A stretch of DNA of 64,000 nt from NCBI GenBank assembly GCA_045531795.1, contig JAZSET010000073.1, positions 1 to 64,000 on the forward strand, written 5' to 3'. Each line of letters starts with the position of its first letter. The first letter of the stretch is position 1. The notes under the pieces were generated by a model that was not told the DNA's origin, did no database searches, and was given only the letters and a program-made list of their open reading frames with translations. Source of the DNA: UBA4717 sp045531795. GTDB taxonomy: Bacteria; Bacillota; Clostridia; Oscillospirales; CAG-272. Position numbers and translations under genes: made by a program. This document shows positions 36,015 to 44,704 of the stretch, piece by piece.

Positions 36015-37397
36015 ATGTTATACACCAAAATGAATCAAATCATTGATGAAGTAAATGCAGAAGTGGCAGAAAGAGAGGAGCTTGTCGAGCTTATCGCCAT
36101 TGCCTTGTTATCTAAGAAGAATCTATTTATCTTAGGTGATACAGGTCAGGCTAAAAGCTATGCCATAAATCTTTTCCGTAAGCGTATTGAGGGAGCAAAG
36201 CAATTTGAAAGGCTTATGTCAAAGCAGACCGATGAAGAACAGCTTTTCGGCAGACTTGACCTTTCAAGTCTTATTCCCGGCAATATGCCGCATCAAGAAC
36301 TTATGAAAGATGAGTGTTATGCAAAGGCATATACCGAGCTTCAAAAGACTTATGACAACTACAAGAGCACTCACGACACTACAAGCATCAGCCGTGCAGT
36401 AGAACTGCAAAACATGGCAGAACGCTTAAAGAGTATTATCTGTACACTAAGCAGTACATCACCAAAGATGATAACAGACGGAAAGATACCCGACAGCCAC
36501 ATTGTGTTTCTCGATGAGATCTTCAAGTCGGGCGACGGTATCTTGAACTCACTGCTTACGGCACTCAATGAAAAGGTATACACAAATGAGGGACAGACGG
36601 TAGATATTCCGGTTGTCTCTTTCTTTTCCGCTTCTAACGAAATACCAAACTTCAACGATTCTGCACAGGCTATCTTAAAGCCCTTGTATGACCGCTTTGA
36701 ATTAAAGGTACTTACCGAGTATGTCAAGGAAAAGGACAATCGTTTGCAGGTTTTGAAGGGTAAACAAGGGTATCTTCCCACACCGTCTAAAACCAGTATC
36801 ACCTTATCTGAACTCGAACAAATGCAAGTCGAAGTACAGGCGGTATTTGTCCCCGACTCAATCAATGAGCTTATGGACAATGTACTGTGCGAACTAAGAC
36901 GAGCAGGCGTTCATGTGTCGGACAGAAAGTTTTTCGGATTTACTCCGATCGTTCGTGCAAAGGCATATCTTAACGGAAACACAGAGGTAACATCAAAGGA
37001 TCTGCTTGTTCTCAAAAACTATTTTTGGAACAGACCTGAAGAAATACCCACTGTCGAAAAGGTACTTTGCGACCTTTGTGAAAATCCGCTTGGTGCTGCC
37101 ATTGACAGTCTCATAGCTATGGCAGGAGAAAGTCAAGCAGAGATGAATGAAACAATAGCAGCACTTGATGCAGGGTGCGACGAAAGAGAAAAGATGAAGT
37201 CTTATGTTGTCTTTTCAAAACAGTTGTTTCGCATTTATCTTGAACTTGATAAACTCAAGACAGATGATTTGAGCGATAGCGATTTACAGGAAGTAAACGG
37301 CGGTTTACTTACACTTGAAGAAATGCTCACCGAAGCGGCAAAGTCAGTCGGCACGACCTACATACCGCTCAGTGACCAAAAACGATTAAATTTTTAA
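36015..37397 (+). CDS. MoxR/RavA-type AAA+ ATPase
   Basis: 460 residues: P-loop GDTGQAKS at 41-48, Walker B VFLDEIF with Asp167-Glu168, and an N-terminal AAA+ module like MoxR/RavA. These ATPases work as chaperones with a von Willebrand-A partner. That partner is encoded two genes downstream, with the SSB gene between them. The C-terminal ~120 residues are helical. Confidence 0.83.
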   Translation: MLYTKMNQIIDEVNAEVAEREELVELIAIALLSKKNLFILGDTGQAKSYAINLFRKRIEGAKQFERLMSKQTDEEQLFGRLDLSSLIPGNMPHQELMKDECYAKAYTELQKTYDNYKSTHDTTSISRAVELQNMAERLKSIICTLSSTSPKMITDGKIPDSHIVFLDEIFKSGDGILNSLLTALNEKVYTNEGQTVDIPVVSFFSASNEIPNFNDSAQAILKPLYDRFELKVLTEYVKEKDNRLQVLKGKQGYLPTPSKTSITLSELEQMQVEVQAVFVPDSINELMDNVLCELRRAGVHVSDRKFFGFTPIVRAKAYLNGNTEVTSKDLLVLKNYFWNRPEEIPTVEKVLCDLCENPLGAAIDSLIAMAGESQAEMNETIAALDAGCDEREKMKSYVVFSKQLFRIYLELDKLKTDDLSDSDLQEVNGGLLTLEEMLTEAAKSVGTTYIPLSDQKRLNF

Positions 37398-37409
37398 AGG
37401 AGAATTATT

Positions 37410-37853
37410 ATGGGATTTAACAAAACTATTTTTATCGGAAGACTTACGAAAGATCCTGAGATTAGAATGTTCGGAGAAGCAAAGGTGGCAAACTTTACAC
37501 TTGCAGTTGACAGACGATTCAAGAGCAAGAACGAAGATGCACCCACAGCGGATTTTATCCCCGTTACTGTATGGCGAGGAACTGCTGATTTTGTAGAAAA
37601 GTATTTTACAAAGGGTAAGCAGGTTGTTGCTTGCGGCTGGCTTGAAACCTATTCCTACGAAAAAGACGGTCAAAGAATTCACTCCTTCCGTATCAATGCG
37701 GATGAGGTTGGATTTGCCGACACCGCAAGGTCCGATAACGGCGGCGGACAGAATAACGGAGGAACAGGTGCTTTTTCCGGTCAGATGAGTCCCGGCGATT
37801 TCAGCGGCTTTGATCCTACAGATTTTAGCAATGACGATGACCTTCCGTTTTAA
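37410..37853 (+). CDS. ssb: single-stranded DNA-binding protein
   Basis: 147 residues. An OB-fold of about 105 residues starts with NKTIFIGRLTKDPEIR, followed by a Gly/Asn/Ser-rich linker and the acidic tip DDDLPF that recruits partner enzymes. Normal for the family. Its place between the AAA+ and VWA genes suggests that these act on single-stranded DNA of the element. Confidence 0.95.
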   Translation: MGFNKTIFIGRLTKDPEIRMFGEAKVANFTLAVDRRFKSKNEDAPTADFIPVTVWRGTADFVEKYFTKGKQVVACGWLETYSYEKDGQRIHSFRINADEVGFADTARSDNGGGQNNGGTGAFSGQMSPGDFSGFDPTDFSNDDDLPF

Positions 37854-37864
37854 TTAAGAATCAG

Positions 37865-37904
37865 AGGTTGTGCGGGTAAGGATAACACCTTATCTGCACA
37901 CCTT
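37865..37904 (+). other. intra-operon stem-loop between ssb and the VWA gene
   Basis: An imperfect stem, AGGTTGTGCGGGTAAGG against CCTTATCTGCACACCT, with a 6-nt loop. There is no T-run, and the ribosome site of the next gene follows at once. It may set relative expression of the two genes. Confidence 0.5.
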
Positions 37905-37915
37905 CAAGGAGTAAT

Positions 37916-39490
37916 ATGGGACAATATAAATTCATAGAGGATGTTCTTTCGGGACTATCTTCTTTAACACAAAAAACGACAGGAGAAAAAACAGACAGAG
38001 TTCTTAAATCCACTCGCATTGAACAGGCAATCTACGAAGACCTTTCTTCCGATGCAGATGGACTTGCAAGGTACGCATCAGAAGGCAGTGAAAAGCTTAA
38101 ATCCTTTTCCAGCCTTGTCAACGATGTATTTCAATCCGTTTACGGACTCAGAGCAAGATACACAGACGATAGCGACCTTTCAGCCCTTTCAAAGAGTCTT
38201 AACAAGACTATCTTGGGAGATCTTATGAGTGATGAAAGTTATGCTGCTGTCAAAAGTGTATGCGAAGGCAAAGAGCTTCCCGCAATCGGCGCCACTGAAG
38301 AATTTACCGAAAAGTTAGTCGAAAATCTCGATGATGTTTTAAGTAAAACTACAGGCGGCAAAGGTAAGGCAGATGCCCTTGACAAAATGCAGGATGATGA
38401 GACCGCTTTACAGGAAAAATTACAAGAACTTCTAAAGAAAAGAGAAACCACTCCGCAAAGCGGAATGGAAGCACTGAACGAAAGAATCGTAAATACGGCT
38501 AACCGCATTGTTTCAAAGCGAGAACAAATGCAGATGTTTGAAAACATCATACAACAGAGTCTCGGAAAGAGCAGCGGTGAGCTTAAAAGGATTGTTTCTT
38601 CTTGTGCCGATTCTGCACTTGAGAGAGCTGAAGGAATAAGCAATATGCTTATGGCTTGGGGTGATGGGGACGCCGAAATGAAAAAGACTCCGGTAAACAC
38701 CGAAATCTTAAAGAAAATGGCATCCTCTCACAAACTAAGGCTTATAGCGAAATTCTTGGGAAGATACAAGGAGAAACTTCGTTCCAAACGCCTTGCGGGA
38801 TTTACCTATGGCAGAGGTGAAAAGTATGATATCGAATACGGAAACAACATTAACCGTGCTTTGACATCAGAACTTGCCACTCTCGCATCCCCCGATCTTG
38901 TACCTCTTTTCTTGAGGAAGTACCAAAACAAATCATTAAAGCAGTACCGAAAGCGTGAGCCTGAGTACAAAGGCGGTGGAGATATTATCGTCTGCCTTGA
39001 TGAATCTTCATCTACCTTTGGCGAAAACAATGCTTACGGTATGGCACTTGCAATGGTGCTTTATGAGATATGCAGAGAAAATCACGCAAATTTCGCACTT
39101 GTACATTTTGCAAAGAATACAAAGGTGGACTATTTTCCTAAAGATGAAAAGGTATCATCCGGGAAGGTGCTTGACTGTGCTGAAACCTTTCTCGGCGGCG
39201 GTACCAACTTTGAAAATCCTCTGCGAGAAGTATTTGCTCTGACGACAAACGGAAAGCTTGATAAGCCCGACATTGTATTTGTCACAGACGGCGAATGCGA
39301 TGTCTCGGATGAATTCTTGAAACTGTTTGACGAATTTAAGGCAGATACAGGTGTAAAGCTCACAGGCATACTTCTCGATAAGGGAAGCTGCTTTGAATTT
39401 TCTTTACAAAAATTTGCAGATGTGATTTTCAGAACAAGTGAACTTGAGGAGGATACAATCATTGAACGAAGCATTGAACAATTTTCGTAG
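37916..39490 (+). CDS. VWA-domain protein, partner of the MoxR ATPase
   Basis: 524 residues. A helical N-terminal region of ~340 residues is followed by a von Willebrand factor A domain with a complete MIDAS: DESSS (Asp362, Ser364, Ser366), GGGTNF and VTDGE. The layout matches ViaA/CoxE-like proteins that work with MoxR/RavA ATPases. The pair probably remodels a metal-dependent or protein complex; the target is unknown. Confidence 0.83.
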   Translation: MGQYKFIEDVLSGLSSLTQKTTGEKTDRVLKSTRIEQAIYEDLSSDADGLARYASEGSEKLKSFSSLVNDVFQSVYGLRARYTDDSDLSALSKSLNKTILGDLMSDESYAAVKSVCEGKELPAIGATEEFTEKLVENLDDVLSKTTGGKGKADALDKMQDDETALQEKLQELLKKRETTPQSGMEALNERIVNTANRIVSKREQMQMFENIIQQSLGKSSGELKRIVSSCADSALERAEGISNMLMAWGDGDAEMKKTPVNTEILKKMASSHKLRLIAKFLGRYKEKLRSKRLAGFTYGRGEKYDIEYGNNINRALTSELATLASPDLVPLFLRKYQNKSLKQYRKREPEYKGGGDIIVCLDESSSTFGENNAYGMALAMVLYEICRENHANFALVHFAKNTKVDYFPKDEKVSSGKVLDCAETFLGGGTNFENPLREVFALTTNGKLDKPDIVFVTDGECDVSDEFLKLFDEFKADTGVKLTGILLDKGSCFEFSLQKFADVIFRTSELEEDTIIERSIEQFS

Positions 39491-39899
39491 AGTCGTAATT
39501 GACCACTACACAGGACCGGAAATCACAGAATTTTCGGACTTGCGAAAGCATTACGGTACAGGGCAATCCTATCTCATATCCCAAAATCCCGAAAAGAAAT
39601 ATGGGTATAGAATAGGTGTACAAACTAATATCGGTGATATTGAAGTAAGCGAATGGCAAAGGCTTGTAGAAGAACTCATTGAGCGTAATGGTGAGCAAGG
39701 CTTATTTGCTCAAATACTTGAATGGGAAAAGCTTTATGGTTTTTCCCGTAATGCTAAAGAGGCTAAACAACAAGCATTGGAACTTCATGCAGCACGAATT
39801 TTCAATAACGAAGATTGGTGTGACTATATCGCTTTCAACGAAAAATATCGCCCTGAAATATTAAGAAATAAAGGAGAACAGAAAAATGAAAAAGATTAA
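39462..39899 (+). CDS. uncharacterised protein after the VWA gene
   Basis: 145 residues from a TTG with GAGGAGGA 8 nt upstream; it begins inside the VWA gene. Soluble, with many Asn/Glu/Lys and no recognisable motif. An upstream in-frame ATG lacks a ribosome site. Confidence 0.5.
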   Translation: MNEALNNFRRVVIDHYTGPEITEFSDLRKHYGTGQSYLISQNPEKKYGYRIGVQTNIGDIEVSEWQRLVEELIERNGEQGLFAQILEWEKLYGFSRNAKEAKQQALELHAARIFNNEDWCDYIAFNEKYRPEILRNKGEQKNEKD

Positions 39900-40038
39900 A
39901 AAGATAATTAACAGCATAAAAGACAAAGCAGAAACATTCTATATTGATGTCTATAAGTGGAACAAAGGAAAGATCAATGCTATTGCAATACTTGGCGTTA
40001 TCGAGGTAGCGTTAACAATCATTCTTGTGACAATATGA
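39886..40038 (+). CDS. 50-residue single-span membrane protein
   Basis: Starts with MKKIKKIINSIKDKAE, a basic amphipathic segment, and ends in a hydrophobic helix (AIAILGVIEVALTIILVTI). ATG has an AAAGGAG site ~9 nt before it, and the gene overlaps the previous stop. Function unknown. Confidence 0.5.
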   Translation: MKKIKKIINSIKDKAETFYIDVYKWNKGKINAIAILGVIEVALTIILVTI

Positions 40039-40052
40039 AGGAGTAAAATTTT

Positions 40053-40253
40053 ATGGATAAGAAAAACAAGAAGCCAAGATGTATGCTTATAGGGAAAGAC
40101 GGTAATATATTTGTCCTTTTGGCTTTGGCTTCCCGCACCCTGAAAGAAAATGGATTAAATCAAGAAGCTGATGAAATGTACAAGCGGGCAACATCATCAA
40201 GCAGTTATGATGAGGCTCTGTGCATTATCGGCGAATATGTAGTTATATGTTAA
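40053..40253 (+). CDS. small soluble protein of unknown function
   Basis: 66 residues with MLIGKDGNIFVLLALASRTLKENG at its centre and a helical end. Proteins of this shape are common on mobile elements, but none has a known task. It has an AAGGAG ribosome site. Confidence 0.5.
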   Translation: MDKKNKKPRCMLIGKDGNIFVLLALASRTLKENGLNQEADEMYKRATSSSSYDEALCIIGEYVVIC

Positions 40254-40265
40254 TGGAGGTAAACT

Positions 40266-40463
40266 ATGTTTTATAAGGTATTATTTTTACTTGCTTGCTA
40301 CAACATGTTTGTAAGTGTAAGAAGTTTTATTAAGGAATACGTTGTTATCGAAAATGGCGAACTCGTTCAAATTCCGAAGAAAGCATACATTTCTATTGGT
40401 GCTACTGTACTGTTTCATATAATGGTACTTTCGGTTTGCACATTGCCGTCATTTTTGTTTTGA
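40266..40463 (+). CDS. small two-span membrane protein
   Basis: 65 residues: hydrophobic segments at ~3-19 and ~43-62 with a polar loop between them. Preceded by TGGAGG. Not recognised. Confidence 0.45.
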   Translation: MFYKVLFLLACYNMFVSVRSFIKEYVVIENGELVQIPKKAYISIGATVLFHIMVLSVCTLPSFLF

Positions 40464-40485
40464 TTATTTGAAGGAGATATAAGTT

Positions 40486-40731
40486 ATGAAATTATTTGGC
40501 AAATCGGATAACAAAAAGCCGCAAAAACAGGTTAAATATGTATCCGGCGAACTCGGTATTGTCGAAAAAGGAAAAAGAGGTATGATATATTCTACAGATG
40601 GCAAAATCATATTTACCTCTGAAATCGTTGATCTCAAGAACAAGACCGAGCACGGAATAGATATTGAAACTCTCAATTCTGTCTACAAAGTCTCTTACCC
40701 TCAAGGCTGCAAGGCACAAAGAGTAAGCTGA
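40486..40731 (+). CDS. small basic protein of unknown function
   Basis: 81 residues with a Lys-rich start (GKSDNKKPQKQVK) and a beta-rich remainder. GAAGGAG precedes its ATG. It is the last gene of the helicase-clamp-SSB operon, since a terminator follows within 30 nt. Confidence 0.45.
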   Translation: MKLFGKSDNKKPQKQVKYVSGELGIVEKGKRGMIYSTDGKIIFTSEIVDLKNKTEHGIDIETLNSVYKVSYPQGCKAQRVS

Positions 40732-40757
40732 CTTATTTTTGGAACACTTAAATAAAA

Positions 40758-40806
40758 ATAAATCCGGTGTGTTGCCTTGATATTAAGGTACACATCGGAT
40801 TTTTGT
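40758..40806 (+). terminator. terminator of the helicase-clamp-SSB operon
   Basis: A long stem, AATCCGGTGTGTTGCCTT against AAGGTACACATCGGATT, with a 6-nt loop and five T residues. Confidence 0.85.
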
Positions 40807-40830
40807 TAATGATTATTAAATTTGAGAATC

Positions 40831-40859
40831 TTGATTTCAAAGTGGTTTTATGTTAAAAT
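40831..40859 (+). promoter_or_regulatory. promoter of the RES-domain gene
   Basis: TTGATT, 17-nt spacer, TAAAAT, located 65 nt before the predicted start codon and after the preceding terminator. Confidence 0.6.
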
Positions 40860-40923
40860 GAATCAATACAAATATTATTTGTTTGAAATATATTTATATG
40901 CTATTAGATGGAAGGTAAATTTA

Positions 40924-41838
40924 ATGAACGATCAATTTGCTGACGAATGTGTAAAAGTCATACAATCGGGAAATATAAATGAGATTAACCAATATTTAGA
41001 ACATTTTTTTGAAAGCATTGATATTGATAAACTAATTAAAAAAATTAAAAGATTTCGTTATTTAAATATTGCTTCTTTAAAAGATGATGAATTGAAATAT
41101 GAAATAAAAAATATTCTTATGCATAATAACATATGGAGCTTAATAAATACATATTCTGTTTTTAAGACGGGAAGATATTTTTATAGGGTTCGTTTGTTGA
41201 AAAATTTTGATTTTCCAAATGAAAATTTACAACAACTTTCTGATTTTTGGAATCCTCCTATTAAATTTGTAGATAAATATGGAAGAATAAACGCACCGCA
41301 CGAATCGCTCCTATATACATCTTTTAATCCTCAAACTGCAATATATGAAAAAAAGGCATTTAATTTGCCTATAGCATTATTTGCATATAAAAACAAAAGA
41401 GATATAAAAGTTTCTTGGATTGGAGCACCAACAAACTATAAGCACCATAACTTTACAAGTCCAAAAGCGATATGTGTTCATGAGATTATAAATAATTTTT
41501 TAATTGATGAATTTACACAAGAAGTTCCTGTAGGAAAAGAAAGCATGTACAGGATCACAGAACACATTGCTAAGGAATATTTTTATGATCCAAATGGAAG
41601 CGGATGGAGATATCCCTCTATTAAGAAAGAAGCATCTGATAATATCTGTTTTTCAACAAACAAGTTAACAGATGATATTGAGTTGGTGGGGGCAATTATT
41701 GGAACGATGTATAAGAATGGAGGATTTGACTTCAAATATTTTATTAGGGGTACAGAAATTGAGAAGAATTATCTATATACAGATAAAGATAATGTTGAAT
41801 TCTTCAAGCGGTTGTTTCCAGAGTTTAAGAAAATTTAA
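40924..41838 (+). CDS. RES-domain-like protein, AT-rich cargo gene
   Basis: 304 residues from ATG with GGAAGG 8 nt upstream. A helical N-terminus precedes a RES-type segment: YRVRLLKN (~residue 88) with its Arg, then GRINAPHESLLYTSFNPQTAIYEKK with Glu, the spacing seen in RES NAD-degrading toxins. The gene is much more AT-rich than its neighbours and uses different codons. It has its own promoter and sits alone between two operons, which points to recent acquisition. No antitoxin (Xre/MbcA-like) gene is adjacent. It could be an abortive-infection or growth-inhibition protein; function not shown. Confidence 0.6.
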   Translation: MNDQFADECVKVIQSGNINEINQYLEHFFESIDIDKLIKKIKRFRYLNIASLKDDELKYEIKNILMHNNIWSLINTYSVFKTGRYFYRVRLLKNFDFPNENLQQLSDFWNPPIKFVDKYGRINAPHESLLYTSFNPQTAIYEKKAFNLPIALFAYKNKRDIKVSWIGAPTNYKHHNFTSPKAICVHEIINNFLIDEFTQEVPVGKESMYRITEHIAKEYFYDPNGSGWRYPSIKKEASDNICFSTNKLTDDIELVGAIIGTMYKNGGFDFKYFIRGTEIEKNYLYTDKDNVEFFKRLFPEFKKI

Positions 41839-41905
41839 ACAAAGTATAGTGCAAAATATAAATAAAACCGTATATTAACATTTTTCCCTTTTTCAGCAAA
41901 ACCTC

Positions 41906-41934
41906 TTGAAACACCAAATATACTATGCTAAAAT
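41906..41934 (+). promoter_or_regulatory. promoter in leader copy 2
   Basis: TTGAAA, 17-nt spacer, TAAAAT, same as in copy 1. Confidence 0.7.
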
Positions 41935-41943
41935 AACAATGTA

Positions 41944-41975
41944 AAAATGGTAAGCAGTTAAAATGGTAAGCAGTT
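41944..41975 (+). repeat. 16-nt tandem direct repeat, leader copy 2
   Basis: Two adjacent copies of AAAATGGTAAGCAGTT, fully conserved with copy 1. Confidence 0.8.
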
Positions 41976-41976
41976 G

Positions 41977-42029
41977 AACAGGTATGAAAGTACTATCCCG
42001 TGGGATAGCCATGCTCATACCTGTTTTTT
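41977..42029 (+). terminator. first terminator-like hairpin, leader copy 2
   Basis: AACAGGTATGA/TCATACCTGTT with an inner CTATCC/GGATAG stem and a six-T run, as in copy 1. Confidence 0.75.
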
Positions 42030-42060
42030 CATTTTTACAGGACAACAAAATATTTTAAGG

Positions 42061-42116
42061 AAACAAACACACAAATCTAAGTCTTTGATGGCTTTATTTG
42101 TGTGTTTTTTTGTTTT
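42061..42116 (+). terminator. second terminator-like hairpin, leader copy 2
   Basis: CACACAAAT pairs perfectly with ATTTGTGTG, flanked by AAACAAA and a T-run. Compared with copy 1, a G-C pair became A-T and the loop changed. Confidence 0.7.
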
Positions 42117-42141
42117 CAAAATTCAAGGAGGTAAACAAAAA

Positions 42142-42594
42142 ATGAAAAACCACAGGTTGAACGAAAGGCAAAGCAGATTTGCCCAAACACATTACGGTGT
42201 TCTTGAGGATTTCTTGCGAAAGCGAGGTCTTCCATTTGAAGAATACTACGATGCTGTTGTGTTCGAGTATCTTGAAGCAGTAAAACGCTATGATGAGATC
42301 CTTGCATTAAGACGAGAAACATTCGAGTCTGTTGCGGAAAGAATCATGCTTATGGCACTTCGAGAACACTTTGAACAGTCTGACAGACTGCAGGAACAAA
42401 AGGATTTGTTTGAAGCCGTGTATCCCTACTCTCACAGATATGGAGATATGGTACCGGACAAAACAGTTAATGTTTGCGAACAGGTATGCCGGAGATACGC
42501 CGATACTCCAAAAAAGAAGTATAGGCTCTCATATATACGAACACCCAAAAACGTAAGTTGCATTGTCGTCAAGGGGGTGAGCGTTATGAGGTAA
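42142..42594 (+). CDS. sigma-region-2-like small protein
   Basis: 150 residues from ATG with CAAGGAGG upstream. HYGVLEDFLRKRGLPFEEYY and the following AVVFEYLEAVKRYDE resemble helices of sigma-70 region 2, but the rest does not show region 4, so it may be a sigma-like or DNA-binding regulator. It is the first gene after leader copy 2 and could control this operon. The call is tentative. Confidence 0.45.
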   Translation: MKNHRLNERQSRFAQTHYGVLEDFLRKRGLPFEEYYDAVVFEYLEAVKRYDEILALRRETFESVAERIMLMALREHFEQSDRLQEQKDLFEAVYPYSHRYGDMVPDKTVNVCEQVCRRYADTPKKKYRLSYIRTPKNVSCIVVKGVSVMR

Positions 42595-42652
42595 AATGTG
42601 TTCGTGAAAGCAGACAAAAAATCCAAAAAACAAAATTTAGGAGGACTCAAAA

Positions 42653-43981
42653 ATGAGTGAAGAAAAAACAAACGGATTTTTAGCAAACGACATCGATCTT
42701 GGCAGTGACACAGCTTTTTCGGACTTTCCCGCTTTCGACGGTGCAGATTTTGGAGATTTATTCGAGGACAAATCTTCTCACACCGAAGTAAACACGGATA
42801 GCGTTGTGTCGGATACAGCAGCCACAGAAGAAACGAATGTCACAGTACAGGGGGATGGACAGAATGATGAACACACAGGCGACAAAACAGACGCTTCTGA
42901 AGCAGAAGAAACAAAACCGAACAGCGGTACTTCAAAATCAGAAGAACAAGATCCTTTTGAAGCAGCACTGGCACAGGCAACCGCAAAAGAGGCAGAAAAG
43001 ACAAAGAGTAGTTTGATCTCCAAACTTCCTATCTTTCAATATGCCAACGCAAAAGAAGAAATTGCCGACACTTCAAAAACCTTTGATGAGCTTCGTAATG
43101 AAAAGGCAGAGGATTTTCCCGAACTTGACGACGGAACTTCTGTAACTTGGAAAATGACATACGGAACGATAAGCAAGTCCGTATCCAATCCCAAGAAAAC
43201 TACCATTGCGAGCTTGAAAACTCAGATAGAAGGTTCAAAGGAATTTTTGGAGTATCTTAAAAAAGCAAAGGGCGAGGTTGAATGTAAAGTTACTCCCTCT
43301 GTTACCGCAAAGAAAAAGGGACAAATGTCATCATATAAAGGTGTGTTTGTTACTCTTGAAGATGCGGCAACAAGCGGGAAAGCTATTGCATACGTGCCGT
43401 CGGATGACGGCAAGGTGTATGAGGTGCGTCCTAACAGAATCGGCACATTTATCACTCCTACCGAAAAAGTATCAATGTTAAGAAAGGTAAGGGCCGGGTT
43501 TATCCCGGCTCTGCCGAAAATCCCTTATTCGATTTTGTCAGAGATTTTATCTTTCTTTAAGGCATATATCACAGAAAACGGCGAGCTTGAAGCCCTTGCA
43601 TTTATCTATTGGTCTGTGGAAGAAGAAAAATACCGTGTGTATGTTCCGAAGCAGACTGTATCTAAGGCAAGCGTGGATTCGAGTCTTCCCGATATTGATG
43701 AGGATAAATTCATACTCGTTATGGAAATACATTCTCACAATACTATGACGGCAAGATTCTCCCCGACCGATGACAGAGATGAAAAAGCCACAAGGCTTTA
43801 CACAGTTGTCGGACGAATGGATAAGGTCTTTCCCGACATTACCACACGCGCATCTGTCGGAGGCAAATATATAGAGGTTGATCCCGAAACGGTCTTTGAA
43901 CGATTTGAAGGTGCTTTTCCCGAGTCTTGGAAAGAAGCAGTTGAAGCTGTAACTCCCAAAAAGAAGGAGGTTATAGAATGA
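42653..43981 (+). CDS. JAMM/MPN metalloprotease-like protein (PRTRC-A-like)
   Basis: 442 residues. The N-terminal ~120 are acidic and probably unstructured. A middle domain (~125-250) opens with KLPIFQYANAKEEIAD and FPELDDG; its start recalls small beta-grasp-like PRTRC proteins, but this is weak. The C-terminal domain has the JAMM zinc signature: H360-S-H362, seven residues, S370-P-T-D373. JAMM enzymes remove ubiquitin-like modifiers or trim their precursors. The next gene, overlapping by 4 nt, is an E1-like ThiF protein, and an E2-like protein follows further on. The JAMM motif is clear; the substrate is unknown. Confidence 0.8.
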   Translation: MSEEKTNGFLANDIDLGSDTAFSDFPAFDGADFGDLFEDKSSHTEVNTDSVVSDTAATEETNVTVQGDGQNDEHTGDKTDASEAEETKPNSGTSKSEEQDPFEAALAQATAKEAEKTKSSLISKLPIFQYANAKEEIADTSKTFDELRNEKAEDFPELDDGTSVTWKMTYGTISKSVSNPKKTTIASLKTQIEGSKEFLEYLKKAKGEVECKVTPSVTAKKKGQMSSYKGVFVTLEDAATSGKAIAYVPSDDGKVYEVRPNRIGTFITPTEKVSMLRKVRAGFIPALPKIPYSILSEILSFFKAYITENGELEALAFIYWSVEEEKYRVYVPKQTVSKASVDSSLPDIDEDKFILVMEIHSHNTMTARFSPTDDRDEKATRLYTVVGRMDKVFPDITTRASVGGKYIEVDPETVFERFEGAFPESWKEAVEAVTPKKKEVIE

Positions 43982-44700
43982 AGCTTGCCATAGACAGACC
44001 GGTAAAGATATTGATAATCGGTGCCGGAGGAACGGGCGGTCATGTTATACCGCATCTGTATAGAATTGCCTACTCCATAAACAGAGCGTGCAAGGTGATT
44101 ATCGCTGACGGTGATATAGTGGAAAGAAAAAACCTTGTCAGACAGAATTTTGCCGAATGTGATATAGGCGAAAACAAAGCAAAGGTTATGGCTGAGAGAT
44201 ATTCCGAGGTGTTTGGTATCGAAACCGAATATATCCCGGAATATATCGAAAGCGAAGATGAACTCTACGAGCTTCTTCATGTACCAAATAATTATTATGG
44301 CCGACCGAAGCCCATAAGCATTCTCATCGGTGCCGTTGACAATAACCGTTCAAGAGTGATGTGTAATAATGTTTTCAATAAGCTTGACGACATTATCTAC
44401 ATTGATTCGGGTAACGGTGAGTTTACGGGACAGGTGGTGTGCGGTGCAAAGATGGGCGGCAAGGTTATCAGTAAGCCGATAGCGAGGCTTTACCCGGATA
44501 TCCTTACCGATACCGAAAAGTTTCCTTCCGAACTTTCTTGTGCGGAAAGAAATGTGTCGGCACCCCAGACTATTGCCGCAAATGTATTTGCAGGTACGGC
44601 AGTGGCTACCATGCTTTACTATTTGCTCATTGAAGGAAATCTTGAGAGTACAAGGGTAACCTTTTCTTCAAAGAAATTAACTATCAGAAAGGCAGCATAA
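43978..44700 (+). CDS. E1-like ThiF-family adenylyltransferase (PRTRC-type)
   Basis: 240 residues. Rossmann nucleotide site GAGGTGG at 15-21, then ADGDIVERKNLVRQNF with the Asp-Arg-Asn-Arg-Gln pattern of E1/ThiF/MoeB. A Cys in LSCAERNVSAPQT (~residue 187) sits where E1 proteins often have the catalytic Cys. ThiF-family enzymes adenylate the C-terminus of ubiquitin-like proteins. It starts inside the JAMM gene stop (ATGA overlap), so the two are coupled, as in PRTRC cassettes of proteobacterial plasmids. Confidence 0.87.
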   Translation: MKLAIDRPVKILIIGAGGTGGHVIPHLYRIAYSINRACKVIIADGDIVERKNLVRQNFAECDIGENKAKVMAERYSEVFGIETEYIPEYIESEDELYELLHVPNNYYGRPKPISILIGAVDNNRSRVMCNNVFNKLDDIIYIDSGNGEFTGQVVCGAKMGGKVISKPIARLYPDILTDTEKFPSELSCAERNVSAPQTIAANVFAGTAVATMLYYLLIEGNLESTRVTFSSKKLTIRKAA

Positions 44701-44704
44701 GGAT

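Larger units (their letters stand above)
41895..42121 (+). repeat. leader element, copy 2
   Basis: Second copy of the element at 31414-31636, in the same order and orientation. It fills the 300-nt gap after the RES gene and precedes the JAMM-E1-E2 operon. The first ~140 nt are almost identical to copy 1 (for example only T-to-C in GCTATGC); the second hairpin differs in sequence but keeps pairing. Confidence 0.85.

Noticed and set aside
41974..42141. Upstream extension of the sigma-like gene into the leader element
   Set aside because: The extension reads through both hairpins and lacks a ribosome site; the ATG at 42142 has CAAGGAGG.
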